This document shows, in pieces, positions 47,480 to 57,684 of a stretch of 64,000 bases of DNA (its first letter is position 1; each line of letters opens with the position of its first letter). Below the pieces are notes generated by a model. The model was not told the origin of the DNA. It saw only the letters and a list, made by a program, of their open reading frames with translations, and searched no databases. The position numbers and the translations under genes were made by a program. Location: positions 1 through 64,000 of the forward strand of contig JAKOGI010003146.1 in NCBI GenBank assembly GCA_029747015.1, written 5' to 3'. The stretch is from Carnegiea gigantea. Lineage: Eukaryota; Streptophyta; Magnoliopsida; Caryophyllales; Cactaceae.

Positions 47480-48035
47480 TCATATTTGAACTCTTTACCT
47501 ACGGGTATTTGAATTTTCTTTATCCGAGTTTAAGTCTGATCTAATTACAAAAATTTCCATAGGACTTCAAAAGAGCAATCAAGAACTTCAGTAGAAACTA
47601 TGTGTGCCTTGGTTTCTTTTTAATCTCTCCTGAGAAAGATGACGAAACTATTTATGAAGCTATTCATCTAGTAGAAATCAGCAACATCCCTCCTAAAATA
47701 ACTATTCAAGCTGAAAAGAACAAACACTTTAAGGCTCCTATTTTTGACAAATCATGGATCAACTACAATAGATCTACTGGAGCATTAGCCATCAAATGCC
47801 AGAGTAAGCAGCTAATGAGTAAAGGAGCAAGAACATTATCCTATGAAAACAACTTGATCTTATAACTACAGAAGGTGCTGAGCATATCTCTATTGATGAC
47901 AGATTTTTCAGCTTTAGCTATGAACTGGAGCCCAAAACCTTTCATAGAAGCTCAACTGTGAGAACGAAATTTGTTGAACTTTATCAATTAGAGAAAGAAA
48001 AGGCCAAAGCACAAATCATGGCAGGAAAATAAATA
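47480..48035 (+). pseudogene. Transactivator/viroplasmin-like region (copy B)
   Basis: Fragments with stops, including an 87-codon open stretch (47602-47862). Named from position after RT and before the viral intergenic region. No diagnostic motif was recognised. A genus-specific ORF is the alternative. Confidence 0.4.
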
Positions 48036-48639
48036 ATGTAGGGCACAAGAAGACAAAGGAGATAAGAAACTCTATCAAGAACAGTGAACTTTATCATATA
48101 ATTATAATCTTATCCTTTTGAATCTTATCCCTATGATGTATGTCAAAACACATTTCCCTTCTGTTATAATAAGGACCTAGAAATCAGAGAAAGGAGAGTT
48201 TGCGAATCCCATGATTTCCTTTGTAAAAATAACCTTGTATGAAGATGTTCTAATTTCCTCTTTCTGAGAAAGGAGAACAATTAGCAATGAAATAATATTT
48301 CCTTAAACTTATGTCAAACAACTTTTCTTATAATCTTAAGTAGAGATAGAATATTAGCAAGAGTGAAAAATGTCTGAAAAAGTAGGTACTTTGTGCAACA
48401 AAGGAGGAGTCATACACTGTCAAAAAATTAAGACAGAAAGAACTCTTGAAGGTATAATTTTTCTAATTTAATTTTATTTTGAAATATTGCATGGCATACT
48501 ATTTAGAATTTCATATTGCTAGTTTAGCATCCGAGTATCACCTTAAAATCTTTGCCTGTCAATCTGAAGAACTTCAAACGCTCTAAAAATGGTTTTACCA
48601 CTTTTTCCCCTAAAAAACCACTCAAAATCTCACTAATAT
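48036..48639 (+). promoter_or_regulatory. Viral intergenic region with possible promoter (copy B)
   Basis: Gene-free, AT-rich region between the last viral gene and the primer site. TATAATAAGG near 48165 is a plausible TATA box. No clear AATAAA follows. Activity unknown. Confidence 0.4.
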
Positions 48640-48651
48640 TGGTATTAGAGC
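48640..48651 (+). promoter_or_regulatory. Primer-binding site (copy B, one mismatch)
   Basis: TGGTATTAGAGC, differing from the tRNA-iMet complement at one base (C to T). It lies about 60 nt before the ORF1 start. Confidence 0.8.
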
Positions 48652-48710
48652 GCTATCCACTCATAAATTAAGTACTACCGACTCACTAAATTAATTACTA
48701 CTCATTCACT

Positions 48711-49075
48711 ATGAGTTATCTAAGAAACAAACTACAATCCAACTCTAAATTAAATCAAGAAGGTTCTATTTAACTGGACAAAGTTTTAATCTACCTAATT
48801 TAAAAAATTATACTCAAGATCAAGCATGGAATTTTTTAAGGTCTTTTGATTTAACACCTAGAAGTTTAAGACAGAATTTGCTGAATCATTATAGGACTCG
48901 ATCAACTTACCTCTTAACGCTACCCAAAACTATTCACCCTATAACTATAAATTTATTAAAAGAAAATATTGCTTCACCAAAATTAACTTTCGAATACACT
49001 ATATGGTATCAACCTAACAAGAACATAAATGAATCTTAGATAATCTATTACACGGATGAAGAAGAATAAAAGAAA
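48711..49075 (+). pseudogene. ORF1 5' fragment (copy B)
   Basis: Begins at an ATG about 60 nt after the primer site. Coding-like sequence in shifting frames, with several stops, runs to about 49065. It is the N-terminal counterpart of the coat region found at the other end of this copy (43030). Confidence 0.55.
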
Positions 49076-50216
49076 TTAAAATAAAGTAAAAATAAAAAAA
49101 GGAGAAGAAAGGGCATTTAAGGAAATTCGTTTAATAAAACAAAACAACACGTCACATTCTCGACCCAAGCTCCCAGCTCTATAATGAATACGTGACCAAG
49201 CCTTTCTCTTTCTTTTACTTGAGCAATTGAGGGTTGGATAATCTAAGCAGTTATTTTTCCTTCTTTCCAAGCATGCCCCATAGGCAGCATAGTGCTCCTC
49301 TGAGTAAGAGTGTAATCCACGAGAAGTCTTATTTTAAGCAACACCTATAAGTAAACTTTCCTATACACTTAGTTATCAAAATCATGACAGGATCTATTGC
49401 TAGATTTGTACGTCAATACCCACCACAAAAACAAAAGAAAACAAAAATCCTACCAAACAAAAAGTGCCAAGTGTCAACATTAATGATGCAAACTAGGAGG
49501 AAATGTGGCATAAAGTTTTAGTCCACAAAATAATTACACAAATTATTGTATGAGACAGTCTCACAGAAATTTAATGTGAGACTACCTACCTGCCAAACAT
49601 TTTTCTTTTAAATTTATGCAGTTAATGAGTATGTGAGACATCTCACGATAGAAGTCATTGTGAGACAGTCTTTCACAAGACTTACTAAAATAATTATGAA
49701 CAATGCAAAATGTGGAAATGGTTGCTTCAATTCGTTACTTGAAGTTTTGGTGTATGTTTGTTTTTTAATAGATGAAAAAAGAACCTTGTTTTTCGGGTGT
49801 TTGAGAGTATCTGATAAATAAAATCGTTCGATTTGAATATTTATCAAGTTAAATTTGATTAGATCATCTTTCGAGTTCAATTAATTTCCTGGTTTGGTTT
49901 GGTTCAGTTCGGACCTAGATCATTTAATCAAGCTTTGGATCTCTAATATATTTTACCAACTCTAAATATGATATATGGTACATTTTGTATTCATATTAGG
50001 CAAATCCTATATACATAATTTAGAGAAAGTTACACTTTAATTGTTTGTATAAAGTAATACATCTTATCATTATATTGCTCTCAAAAATGCAAAATATTAA
50101 TCTATATTTATATAATTTAGATATATATCCCATAAATTGTTGACGACATGGATACAATATTTGCATACATACTTTTAAGAGATATGAGATGTTATTTCTT
50201 GGTTTGAAATTACTAC
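49076..50216. other. AT-rich intergenic stretch
   Basis: No gene seen. It holds a palindromic repeat (49545-49690, listed separately) and low-complexity AT sequence. The 88-codon and 62-codon frames at 49614-49880 lie on opposite strands of the same AT-rich stretch and show no domain. Confidence 0.6.
49545..49690. repeat. MITE-like palindromic repeat (GTGAGACAGTCTCAC type)
   Basis: Several copies of GAGACAGTCTCAC/GTGAGAC-type words in direct and inverted orientation within 150 bp, including TGAGACAGTCTCACAG and GTGAGACAGTCTTTCAC. Such short palindromic repeats are common in plant genomes. The family was not identified. Confidence 0.55.
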
Positions 50217-50234
50217 CAAAACCAACAACTGAAA
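50217..50234. repeat. LINE target-site duplication, left
   Basis: CAAAACCAACAACTGAAA. The right copy 62455-62472 differs at one base. It defines the LINE ends. Confidence 0.85.
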
Positions 50235-50479
50235 GATTGAGTCAAAACCTGTTGTTGGTCGTTCTCTCTGAAAACTAGGTGGTCGAAACCCTAGTTTTAC
50301 ATTTAGAGTTTTTTTTGCCTTTACCGCTGGTGTAGGGCTAGTCGTTGACTTGGTTTACCTCTCTGTAGGCTTCATCTTGATCACTTTGTTGATCTAGGGT
50401 TTGTTGTTTTACTCTGGTTCCTAAACATCTTGTCTATCTACCACCACGCTAAGGTTTATAACCCAGTTCCTTGGGAACA

Positions 50480-51277
50480 AAGCAGAAGCGTAGATTAACA
50501 GTGGCAGGGTTAGAAGAGGCATTAAAGGGCATTAAATTGACAGAGCAAGAGTCGGCGGTGGTGGACTATGTGGAAGAAACATCAGAGGAGCGACGGGAGT
50601 AAGTCTCCTTGTGCTTGATGGGAAAATTATTTACTAAGACCTTCTACAATGTTGGGGCGATGAAAAGCTTGCTGAGGAACACATGGAAACCTACAAAAGG
50701 TATTATTACTAGGGAAGTTGACAAGAATTTATTCAGCTATCAATTCTTCTCTGAATCAAATATGAAGCTTGCATTCAATGGGGGTCCATGGCCATTTAAT
50801 GGTTGTACTCTGCTGTTGAAAGAGATTAATAGGATGGAACAATTGTCAAAAATCAATTTTGTCACTATTAGGTTTTGTGTCAAGGCCTACAGCATCCCAA
50901 GACTGAACCAAATAGGTTCCTTTGCTAACTTTCTAGGTGATAACATTGGGGGTTTTGTAGGTTGTGATTAGGGTTTGCTTGTGGGAGTGGATCGCTCGAT
51001 CAAATTTCAGGTGGATGTTGACGTTAGTAAACCTCTTAAAAGAGGAATTTGGGTGAAGTTTGAAGGAAAATGGATCTGGATTACTTTAAGGTACGTCATA
51101 TTTGCAGACTTTTGTTATACGTGTGGAAGGCTTGGACATACCTACAAAGGTTATGAGCTCTTTGATGAAGATGTGCCTGAAACTGAGCTGCAATACGGCC
51201 TCAATTAAGGGCCTCTCCATTAAAATCCAAATGGCATAATGCAGAACCAAAATTACAAGAGGAAAAGCATCTTTTCC
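50480..51277 (+). pseudogene. LINE ORF1, 5' part
   Basis: Coding from about 50480. An in-frame TAA near 50600 and a TAG near 50969 break it. It matches the DUF4283-type region of plant L1 ORF1, an RNA-binding protein (W-P-F segment, then W-V-K-F-E-G-K-W). A zinc-knuckle start, C-Y-T-C-G-R-L-G-H, follows at about 51115. The Cys after H is lost here (KGYE). Confidence 0.8.
51088..51277. repeat. 190-bp direct repeat, copy 1
   Basis: Matches 52744-52933 at roughly 92% by eye. It is the same segment of LINE ORF1 repeated on both sides of the 1.45 kb LTR insertion. Confidence 0.92.
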
Positions 51278-51279
51278 AA

Positions 51280-51291
51280 GCAACGGCGCCA
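51280..51291 (-). promoter_or_regulatory. tRNA-Asp primer-binding site next to LTR
   Basis: The minus strand reads TGGCGCCGTTGC, complementary to the 3' end of plant tRNA-Asp, the primer site used by Athila/Tat-type gypsy elements. It adjoins the LTR at 51298 after a short spacer. Confidence 0.8.
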
Positions 51292-51297
51292 AAAACT

Positions 51298-52743
51298 TGT
51301 TAGTAAAATCCGTAAGCGCACGGTTTTATCGTTATAGTGCTTACGGATATCGTCCTCAACGATGGGTTGTGAATTTAGTTTACCTAAATTGTCATCAAAA
51401 TTGAAACTAAGTACTGAATTAACCGACTCCAAGCTAAAGTTATTTCACAAATTGATAGTCTAAATAAACAAGATAAATTCATGAAATTCTGGTCCATTCT
51501 CGAACTTGTAAATAATCTAGCTAAAGTAAGAAGCAATAAACTGCAAATATTTCCACCCCACCAACACTCCATCGTGTTTGTTTGTTTAGCCAGGTTAATT
51601 AACTGAACTATATTATCATCAAAACAGAGCAACAGCGCAAGGTGCAAAGCAACACAGAAACAAATCCCAGAGCTGAGTAGCCACGAGTAAATCTCAAGGA
51701 ATCCTTACCAGAAATTCAATCCAAAACTCTTCCCTCAATTAAGCTAACAATTGTTCAGCGTGATTATGATTTCAAAAACCCGAAATCTGGGTCTGAAAGT
51801 TGCAACAAAATAGAATTGGAAAAAAACAGAACGAGAAATCGAAAAAAAAATTTAACTCAGTGCCAGAATGAACTTAAACAGATTCAAAAACTCAAGAAAC
51901 CGAAATCCCCAAACTGTAAATTTCAACTCAACTTAAACAAACTGTAATCCAAATTACACAAATTTGTGAGCTTAAAACCTAGATCTGAACACGAAATGGA
52001 GATCAAAACTGAAAAATAATATGAATCCTCTCAACTAGAAATTAAATCTATGATCTAAAAAGAGTGAGGAGAACATGAACTCAGACCCCCCTAGAATCGA
52101 GTCTTCGAACTCCATTTCAAGCTCTGCAAAAATGCTGTTCTCCATTCCTTCGATTGCCTCCATTATTTGACGAATTAATGGCTGTCAATGCTTTTTAAAG
52201 GTGGCCTTGATGATGGTGATGATTAAGGATCATGAAGGAGTAGAGAGAAAGAAAATAAAGGATGCAATTTGGAAGAAAGAAATCCGCATTGCTCTGTTCG
52301 TGTCCTCTGCTTCCGTTTCTGCTAGGTAGTTGAAGCATCGAGGAAGAAGAAAGGGGATGAGGGAGATCACGTGTAGGGCATGCTTCCTTTTAAGTGAAAA
52401 CAAGCTGGGATTAAGAAGGGGGGAAGCCGGTCTGCTTGGAAAGAACGGGGCCAGGCCTCGCTGAGGGAGAAAAGGAGAAAGAAAATAGAGCAGAGGGGGG
52501 GCCGCCAACTGCCACTTGAGCCTCGGTTCTGGGCCACTGGTTGGGTTGTTCTTGCTCTTCCATTTCCTTTCTTCTTCTCTTGGTCCAGCTCTTGATTAAT
52601 TGAGTAAGTTATCTTATTCTTTCTCTAAATTTTCAATTCCTATAAAATAAACAAAACAACATTAAAATTCTAATTTAATAATTTATTTTGAGCAAATATT
52701 AGATAATAAAGGGTATAAAAATATTATAATTTATGGTTTAACA
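51298..52743 (-). mobile_element. LTR fragment, Athila/Tat-like, 1446 bp
   Basis: TGTTAGTAAA...GGTTTAACA ends (TGTTA/TAACA). The adjacent primer site sets the minus strand as the transcribed strand. It contains no gene. It is a single LTR plus 12 nt of primer site, so not a simple solo LTR, and it lies between 190-bp direct repeats instead of a 5-bp TSD. Confidence 0.7.
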
Positions 52744-52933
52744 AAGGTACGTCATACTTGCAGACTTTTATTATACGTGCGGAAGGCTTGGACATACCTA
52801 CAAATGTTGCGAGCTCTTTGATGAAGATGTGCCTGAAACTGAGCTATAATACGGCCTAAATTAAGGGCTTCTCCATTAAAATCCAAATGGCGTAATGCAG
52901 AACTGAAATTAAAGGAGGAAAAGCATCTTTTCC
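52744..52933. repeat. 190-bp direct repeat, copy 2
   Basis: Partner of 51088-51277. Here the knuckle keeps the last Cys (H-T-Y-K-C) but has lost its first Cys (F-Y-Y-T-C), while copy 1 has the opposite losses. Confidence 0.92.
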
Positions 52934-53057
52934 TGCCATTTCAAAAGGGTAAACAGTACAAAGGGGCCCAGCCCAAACTGGAGTTTGACAAGACAAGTAA
53001 AAAGCTTGTCTACAATGGGATGGCAGACACGGAAAAGGATGGGACAAGCTCTGAAAA
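52934..53057 (+). pseudogene. LINE ORF1, 3' part up to the TRIM
   Basis: Continues the ORF1-type sequence after the second 190-bp repeat (L-P-F-Q-K-G-K pattern), then is cut by the TRIM insertion. It resumes at 57511. The coding frame is degraded. Confidence 0.55.
53053..53057. repeat. TRIM target-site duplication, left
   Basis: GAAAA, repeated at 57506-57510. Confidence 0.85.
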
Positions 53058-53274
53058 TGTTAGAGTATGAAAGTGGGTATTGTCCCACATTAACGAAAAT
53101 GCAAAGAATATGAAAGTGGGTGTTGTCCTACATTGATAAAATTGAAGGGCTTGGGCATGTATATAAGCTTGTAAGTTACTCCATCTATTGCCAATTGGTT
53201 TTAGGATGGAACTTCATTTGAACTTATATGCATGACTCTTTGTTAATTGCCCAATTGATATATAAAATTTAACA
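53058..53274 (+). repeat. TRIM outer LTR a
   Basis: 217 bp, TGTTAGAGTATG...TTTAACA. Contains two copies of a GAAAGTGGGTRTTGTCC-type segment. The same length as LTR-c. Confidence 0.9.
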
Positions 53275-53277
53275 TGG

Positions 53278-56200
53278 TGTAATGCCCCCAAAACTATAAT
53301 GATATGATTTACAGAAAACTACAGTGGAAGACTTAATAATAAAAGGCGCTACCGCCGTCCTGATAAGAACAAGGCTCACTGAAACCATTTAATCTTGCAA
53401 CTCGTGTTCACAATCACAAAATCTATTAAATTGAAAACACTTCAAGACCAAAGTCCATAATACTTCAATCATACCATGTACTAACTCACATTCCATACCA
53501 CACAAGTAACTTGACCCTAAGGTCGGTTCCAATATTCATGCTATGCTAAATCCATCGTGAGCATCTGACGAGTTCCAAAAGGGCTTGCTAAATGGATAAA
53601 CATGTGATACTTCATCACCTAAAATGGAAACATGAAAACAACTCGAAAATATAAGCAAAAACTCAGTACATATATTCCTTTATTGTAAAATGAGCATAGA
53701 AACACTGTTGATGGGTACTCGTCTTTACAATTCATTTAGTTGGCAATAACAATGAAAATGAAAGTAATATGAAACTGAATTGCTTATTATTATCTGGATG
53801 TGAGCCCCTTGCACTGATATGATCTATACATAGGTGTACATCTGCCAATCCGATCAAGAAATGGCCTAAAGCCGCACGAGTAAATGATGGGCTGACGCCC
53901 TATAGATGATAACTGACGGGGTCACAAGTTAAATGGCAAATCACTGTATAACCTGATTCATTGATAAACTCATTAAGAGCTGTAACTTGATAAACATGAT
54001 TTGCTTTCTGAAGATACAGGTAATGGACGTACCTTGAGTCTTTAAAAAAATGACATCTGACTTGATATAAGTCAGCTGTTTCATAAATATCATCTGATTT
54101 GATAAATATGTTCTGAATTGGTAACACTTATGCATAACGGGAAACGATAATTAAGCCTCAACTTTATTTCATAAATGTCATTGTAAGTATCTGTAGTCAG
54201 TAAATGGTCCGTACTCACATAATTGAGTAAGTAGAGGTATGTGTAACAGAAATTAAGTAATTAAATGGTATGCATAACTTGTGTATTTTAATATGACTTC
54301 AAAACTGAATTGATGAAAGTAATTAAATTTGATTTGTAAGTGAAAGTAAAATAGTCCACAATGAGATAAATGAGATTACAAAGGAAAAGGCCTTGATGGT
54401 GATAATTGAAAGAGTGGTTATGGCCTTTTCTAAAATAGGTTACTGATACGGGTTTCAGGCTTACTGATGTATAACTTGGTTCAAGATAACAGCAATTACA
54501 CTAGATTGGCTTGATAAATACATTTGATATATGCTGAAGTGAGTAAGTAATACAGGTTTGAGACAAAGAGATATATATCTTGGTTCAAATTACCATAAAC
54601 TGCAACAACTTAGTCTGATAAATATGGTTTCTGAGTCACAACTATCCCCACTTCTCATATTTCATTCATAAATCCATTAGATAAAGAATTCCACCCCAAA
54701 TGAGTCATTGAACTCAATAGAAGCTATTAAGCTCACTAAGCTTGGTATTTACTTTGTAAAATCCATAAATGATTCACGGCTCATAAACAAACTCCCAATT
54801 TGTATATTTGTCTTCTTATTTTTTATTAATCAGGCTAAAAGCTCCATGAAAGTCCATGAATATTCGTGTCCCCCTAAATGACCGTGCTTGGCCCAAAATA
54901 CACAAAATGAGTGCATGATCAATCTCAGTCAATCACCAAAATTATCAAAATGAGTGCCATGCTCTTTACACATTTATTCAAAATGCTTCCAAAAATCACC
55001 AAATTCCAATTACTCAACCAAAATTCATGAAATCTTATAGGAAATTCAAAAATAATATAAACAATCTACAGTACAATTTTCAAAATTTTCCTCCAAGTAT
55101 ACACTACACAAAAATTACAATAACTGCCCAATGTGCACCAAAGTAGGTCAGTTCACTTCAACAATTCATAACTTTCATCCTAGACCTCAAATGGAGACCT
55201 AAAACCCCAATATGTAAAGATTACGAAGTCTTCTAAAACTTTCATTAAGGATACAAAGCATGATTCTCACAATAGGATTTCCAAAATGGGGTTAAAATAT
55301 AAGTGTGTCAGTTTTTGGTCCATCCTGCACAGCTTTGGTAAAACGACTAGAACCTTTTTCAGAGACCTCGGATCGAGGCAATTCCAGAAGCATTTTAAAG
55401 CTAACACAATGAACTATATACCCATGAAAAATTATAATTTTTGGCTGGACCATTCATTACCAGTTTAATCCCAAAGTCAGCCCTAAATTCCTGAAATTCT
55501 AGCCCTTTACTGATTTAACTTTCTCTTCTTTTTTCACATAAAAATCACTTGAAATCATTTCAAATCACCACAATCAGATATAAAAAAATCATTTAAGGCC
55601 TCATATACATAGCCAAACTCTAAACAACTTCATTAATACATAATTACATAATTCGTATCCAAAACAGGGTAGTTTTCTTCAAAATTCCATAACTCACTGA
55701 TTACACCTCCAAAATTCATGAACTTTTTCCAGAAAATCCCAAATAATATAGAGAATCTATAGTAAGAGTTTCAGAATTTTTAGACAATCCCATAATTCCC
55801 AGAATTTTCGAAAGTGGCAATTCAACAAATACAAAATCTTGAAATCATGCTCTTGATCAAATATCCATAGCTCCAAATATCTCCAAACTCAATAAAAATT
55901 ACACAATAACTATCAATTTGATCATCCAAACATAGCCCACAAATAAAACAACCATAAAACTCAAGATAAAATAAGTTAGGATTTTGGAATATAACTCACT
56001 TTAGGCTTGAATTAGAGGGATGAGCGGGTTGTTTTGAGTGATTTAGATGATTGGACAAGATAGCTGGCAACAAGGGGAAGTTGGGCCAGCCGAGAGGTGG
56101 CCGGAAAAGTGGCCGGAAATCACCAAAACTGGGGGCACAAGGGGCAGCAGCTGCTGCCCCTGTTTTCTGCCCATGGAGCCGTGGAGAGGAGAGAGAAAAT

Positions 56201-56838
56201 GGAGAGTTGGGTTTGTGAATTTTTGTTGAATTTTTGTGGTTATAAATTGTCAATTAATAGCTACATGTGGCTGAAAATTATCCACCCAAAAGTAGCTTTT
56301 TGCTAATTAAAATTAGGTGCTAAAATGAGCAATTAGTGAAATAACAAAGTTAGTAAAGTTTTGGGCTTTTGTTTTGGGCCCAACAAGCTAAGTTCCAACT
56401 TGAAAAATTATTTGAAGTGTTGAGCAAAGATAAAATTTTGTATTGCTCAGGATTAAAGTTTACCGAATGTAAGAAAATAATTAATCACTAATTTATACTC
56501 ACTAAGGCCTAATATCGATTCACCCGACATTTAATCAATCAACGAAACTCGAATTAGCAATCAATGAAACTTGAGTTGCAAAGTGGTACCCAAAATGAAA
56601 TATCTCCGAATTGGGATGAATAAATACGATAAATGAAGGTGGAAAATTTAAATAACATAATGGAATTCGTTAAATAAATAAATTAAGTGTAATTGAATTT
56701 AATAAACATGATTTGGTTAAACAAATAACCATAAGTGATTAGGTCAATAAACATGATAAAGTAAATGAGTAAATATGATTAATGAAATAAGTAAAGATGA
56801 TTTAAATAAATAAATATGGATTAGGGTCGGGTTATCCA
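53278..56838 (-). mobile_element. Gypsy-type solo LTR, 3561 bp
   Basis: TGTAATGCC...GTTATCCA, flanked by CATGG at 53273-53277 and 56839-56843. On the minus strand it would end in GGGGGCATTACA, the typical 3' end of chromovirus LTRs. No internal region, primer site or gene. Short frames such as 55996-56253 lie in a leader-like, C-rich part. Solo LTRs arise by recombination between the two LTRs of one element. Confidence 0.85.
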
Positions 56839-56936
56839 CATGGTATCAAAGCCAAGTTACTCGAGAAGTTGCCACCGCCCTCCATCAAATCATGCCAAGT
56901 GTTGGGCCCAGAGAGGATCCCACACGTAATGGGGTG

Positions 56937-57184
56937 TGTCGGAGAAAATTATGAAGTTGGTAAAAAATCTCACGTTGAAAGAAAAAATATAAAGTGGGCA
57001 AGAGTCTCATACAAAAATAATAAAGTGGGCAAGAGTCCCATATTGAAAGATTAAGAGGCCTTGAGCATGCTTATAAACTTGTGAGTTACTCTACCCATTG
57101 CCAATTGATTTTGCGATGGAACCTCTCATGACTTGTATGCACTGATCGGTGGATTAAGGCCCGATTTATTTAAAATGTTTAACA
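56937..57184 (+). repeat. TRIM middle LTR
   Basis: TGTCGGAGAAAATT...TTTAACA, 248 bp, recognisably related to but clearly diverged from the outer LTRs. Confidence 0.8.
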
Positions 57185-57196
57185 TGGTATCAGAGT
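57185..57196 (+). promoter_or_regulatory. TRIM primer-binding site
   Basis: TGGTATCAGAGT, one mismatch from the tRNA-iMet complement. The equivalent site after LTR-a survives as TGGTATCAAAGC at 56841-56852. Confidence 0.85.
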
Positions 57197-57288
57197 CGGT
57201 TGCTCAATCTTGAGTTGCCACCGTCTCCCTTTGATTAAAAGTGTGTGCACGTGTTGAGCCTTGTTAGTAGCCTACATATGAGGAGACG

Positions 57289-57505
57289 TGTTGGAGTATG
57301 AAAGTGGGTATTGTCCCACATTGACAAAAATGCAAAGAATATGAAAGTGGGTATTGTCCCACATTGATAAAATTGAAGGGTTTGAGCATGTATATAAGCT
57401 TGTGATTTACTCCACCTATTGCCAATTGGTTTTAGGATGAAATCTCATTTGAACTTATATGCATAACTCTTTGTTAATTGCCCAATTAATATATAAAATT
57501 TAACA
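57289..57505 (+). repeat. TRIM outer LTR c
   Basis: 217 bp, TGTTGGAGTATG...TTTAACA, near-identical to LTR-a. Followed by TSD GAAAA (57506-57510). Confidence 0.9.
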
Positions 57506-57510
57506 GAAAA

Positions 57511-57684
57511 TATGCATATTGATGGGGAGGCAGTGGAGATGCCAAGTGATGCAGTAAAGAGAAAAATTGGTCAAACCAATATCATATCTCAATATAAAAA
57601 GGTAAGAGTTATGTTCAAGCGCACTGAGGTGGAGACTTTTCCTTCTATTGTGATGGAGGTTGTCCAACAAACTTGCCTAACGCA
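57511..57684 (+). pseudogene. LINE ORF1 3' end and ORF1-ORF2 spacer
   Basis: LINE sequence resumes right after the TRIM TSD. Degraded coding-like sequence leads to the ORF2 start at 57685. No distinct motif. Confidence 0.5.

Larger units (their letters stand above)
43030..49075 (+). mobile_element. Endogenous pararetrovirus copy B (caulimovirid), circularly permuted
   Basis: Plus strand. Order: coat 3' part, CCHC, movement-type, protease-like 1, protease-like 2, RT (YVDD), RNase H, small coiled-coil ORF, transactivator-like region, intergenic region, primer site (48640-48651), ORF1 start. Beginning and ending inside ORF1 implies integration of a circular or concatemeric form opened in the coat gene. 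It differs clearly from copy A in its movement and protease regions, so the two come from different viruses. Many stops are present. Confidence 0.85.
53058..57505 (+). mobile_element. Three-LTR TRIM with nested solo LTR
   Basis: LTR-a 53058-53274, then a primer site split by the solo LTR, short internal 56853-56936, middle LTR 56937-57184, primer site 57185-57196, internal 57197-57288, LTR-c 57289-57505. It is non-coding. The TSD GAAAA flanks the outer ends only. The outer LTRs are far more alike than either is to the middle one. TRIMs are short non-autonomous LTR elements moved in trans. Confidence 0.85.

Noticed and set aside
52230..52508. A 92-codon minus-strand frame
   Set aside because: Lies in an LTR, Pro/Phe-rich with no domain; probably leader sequence.
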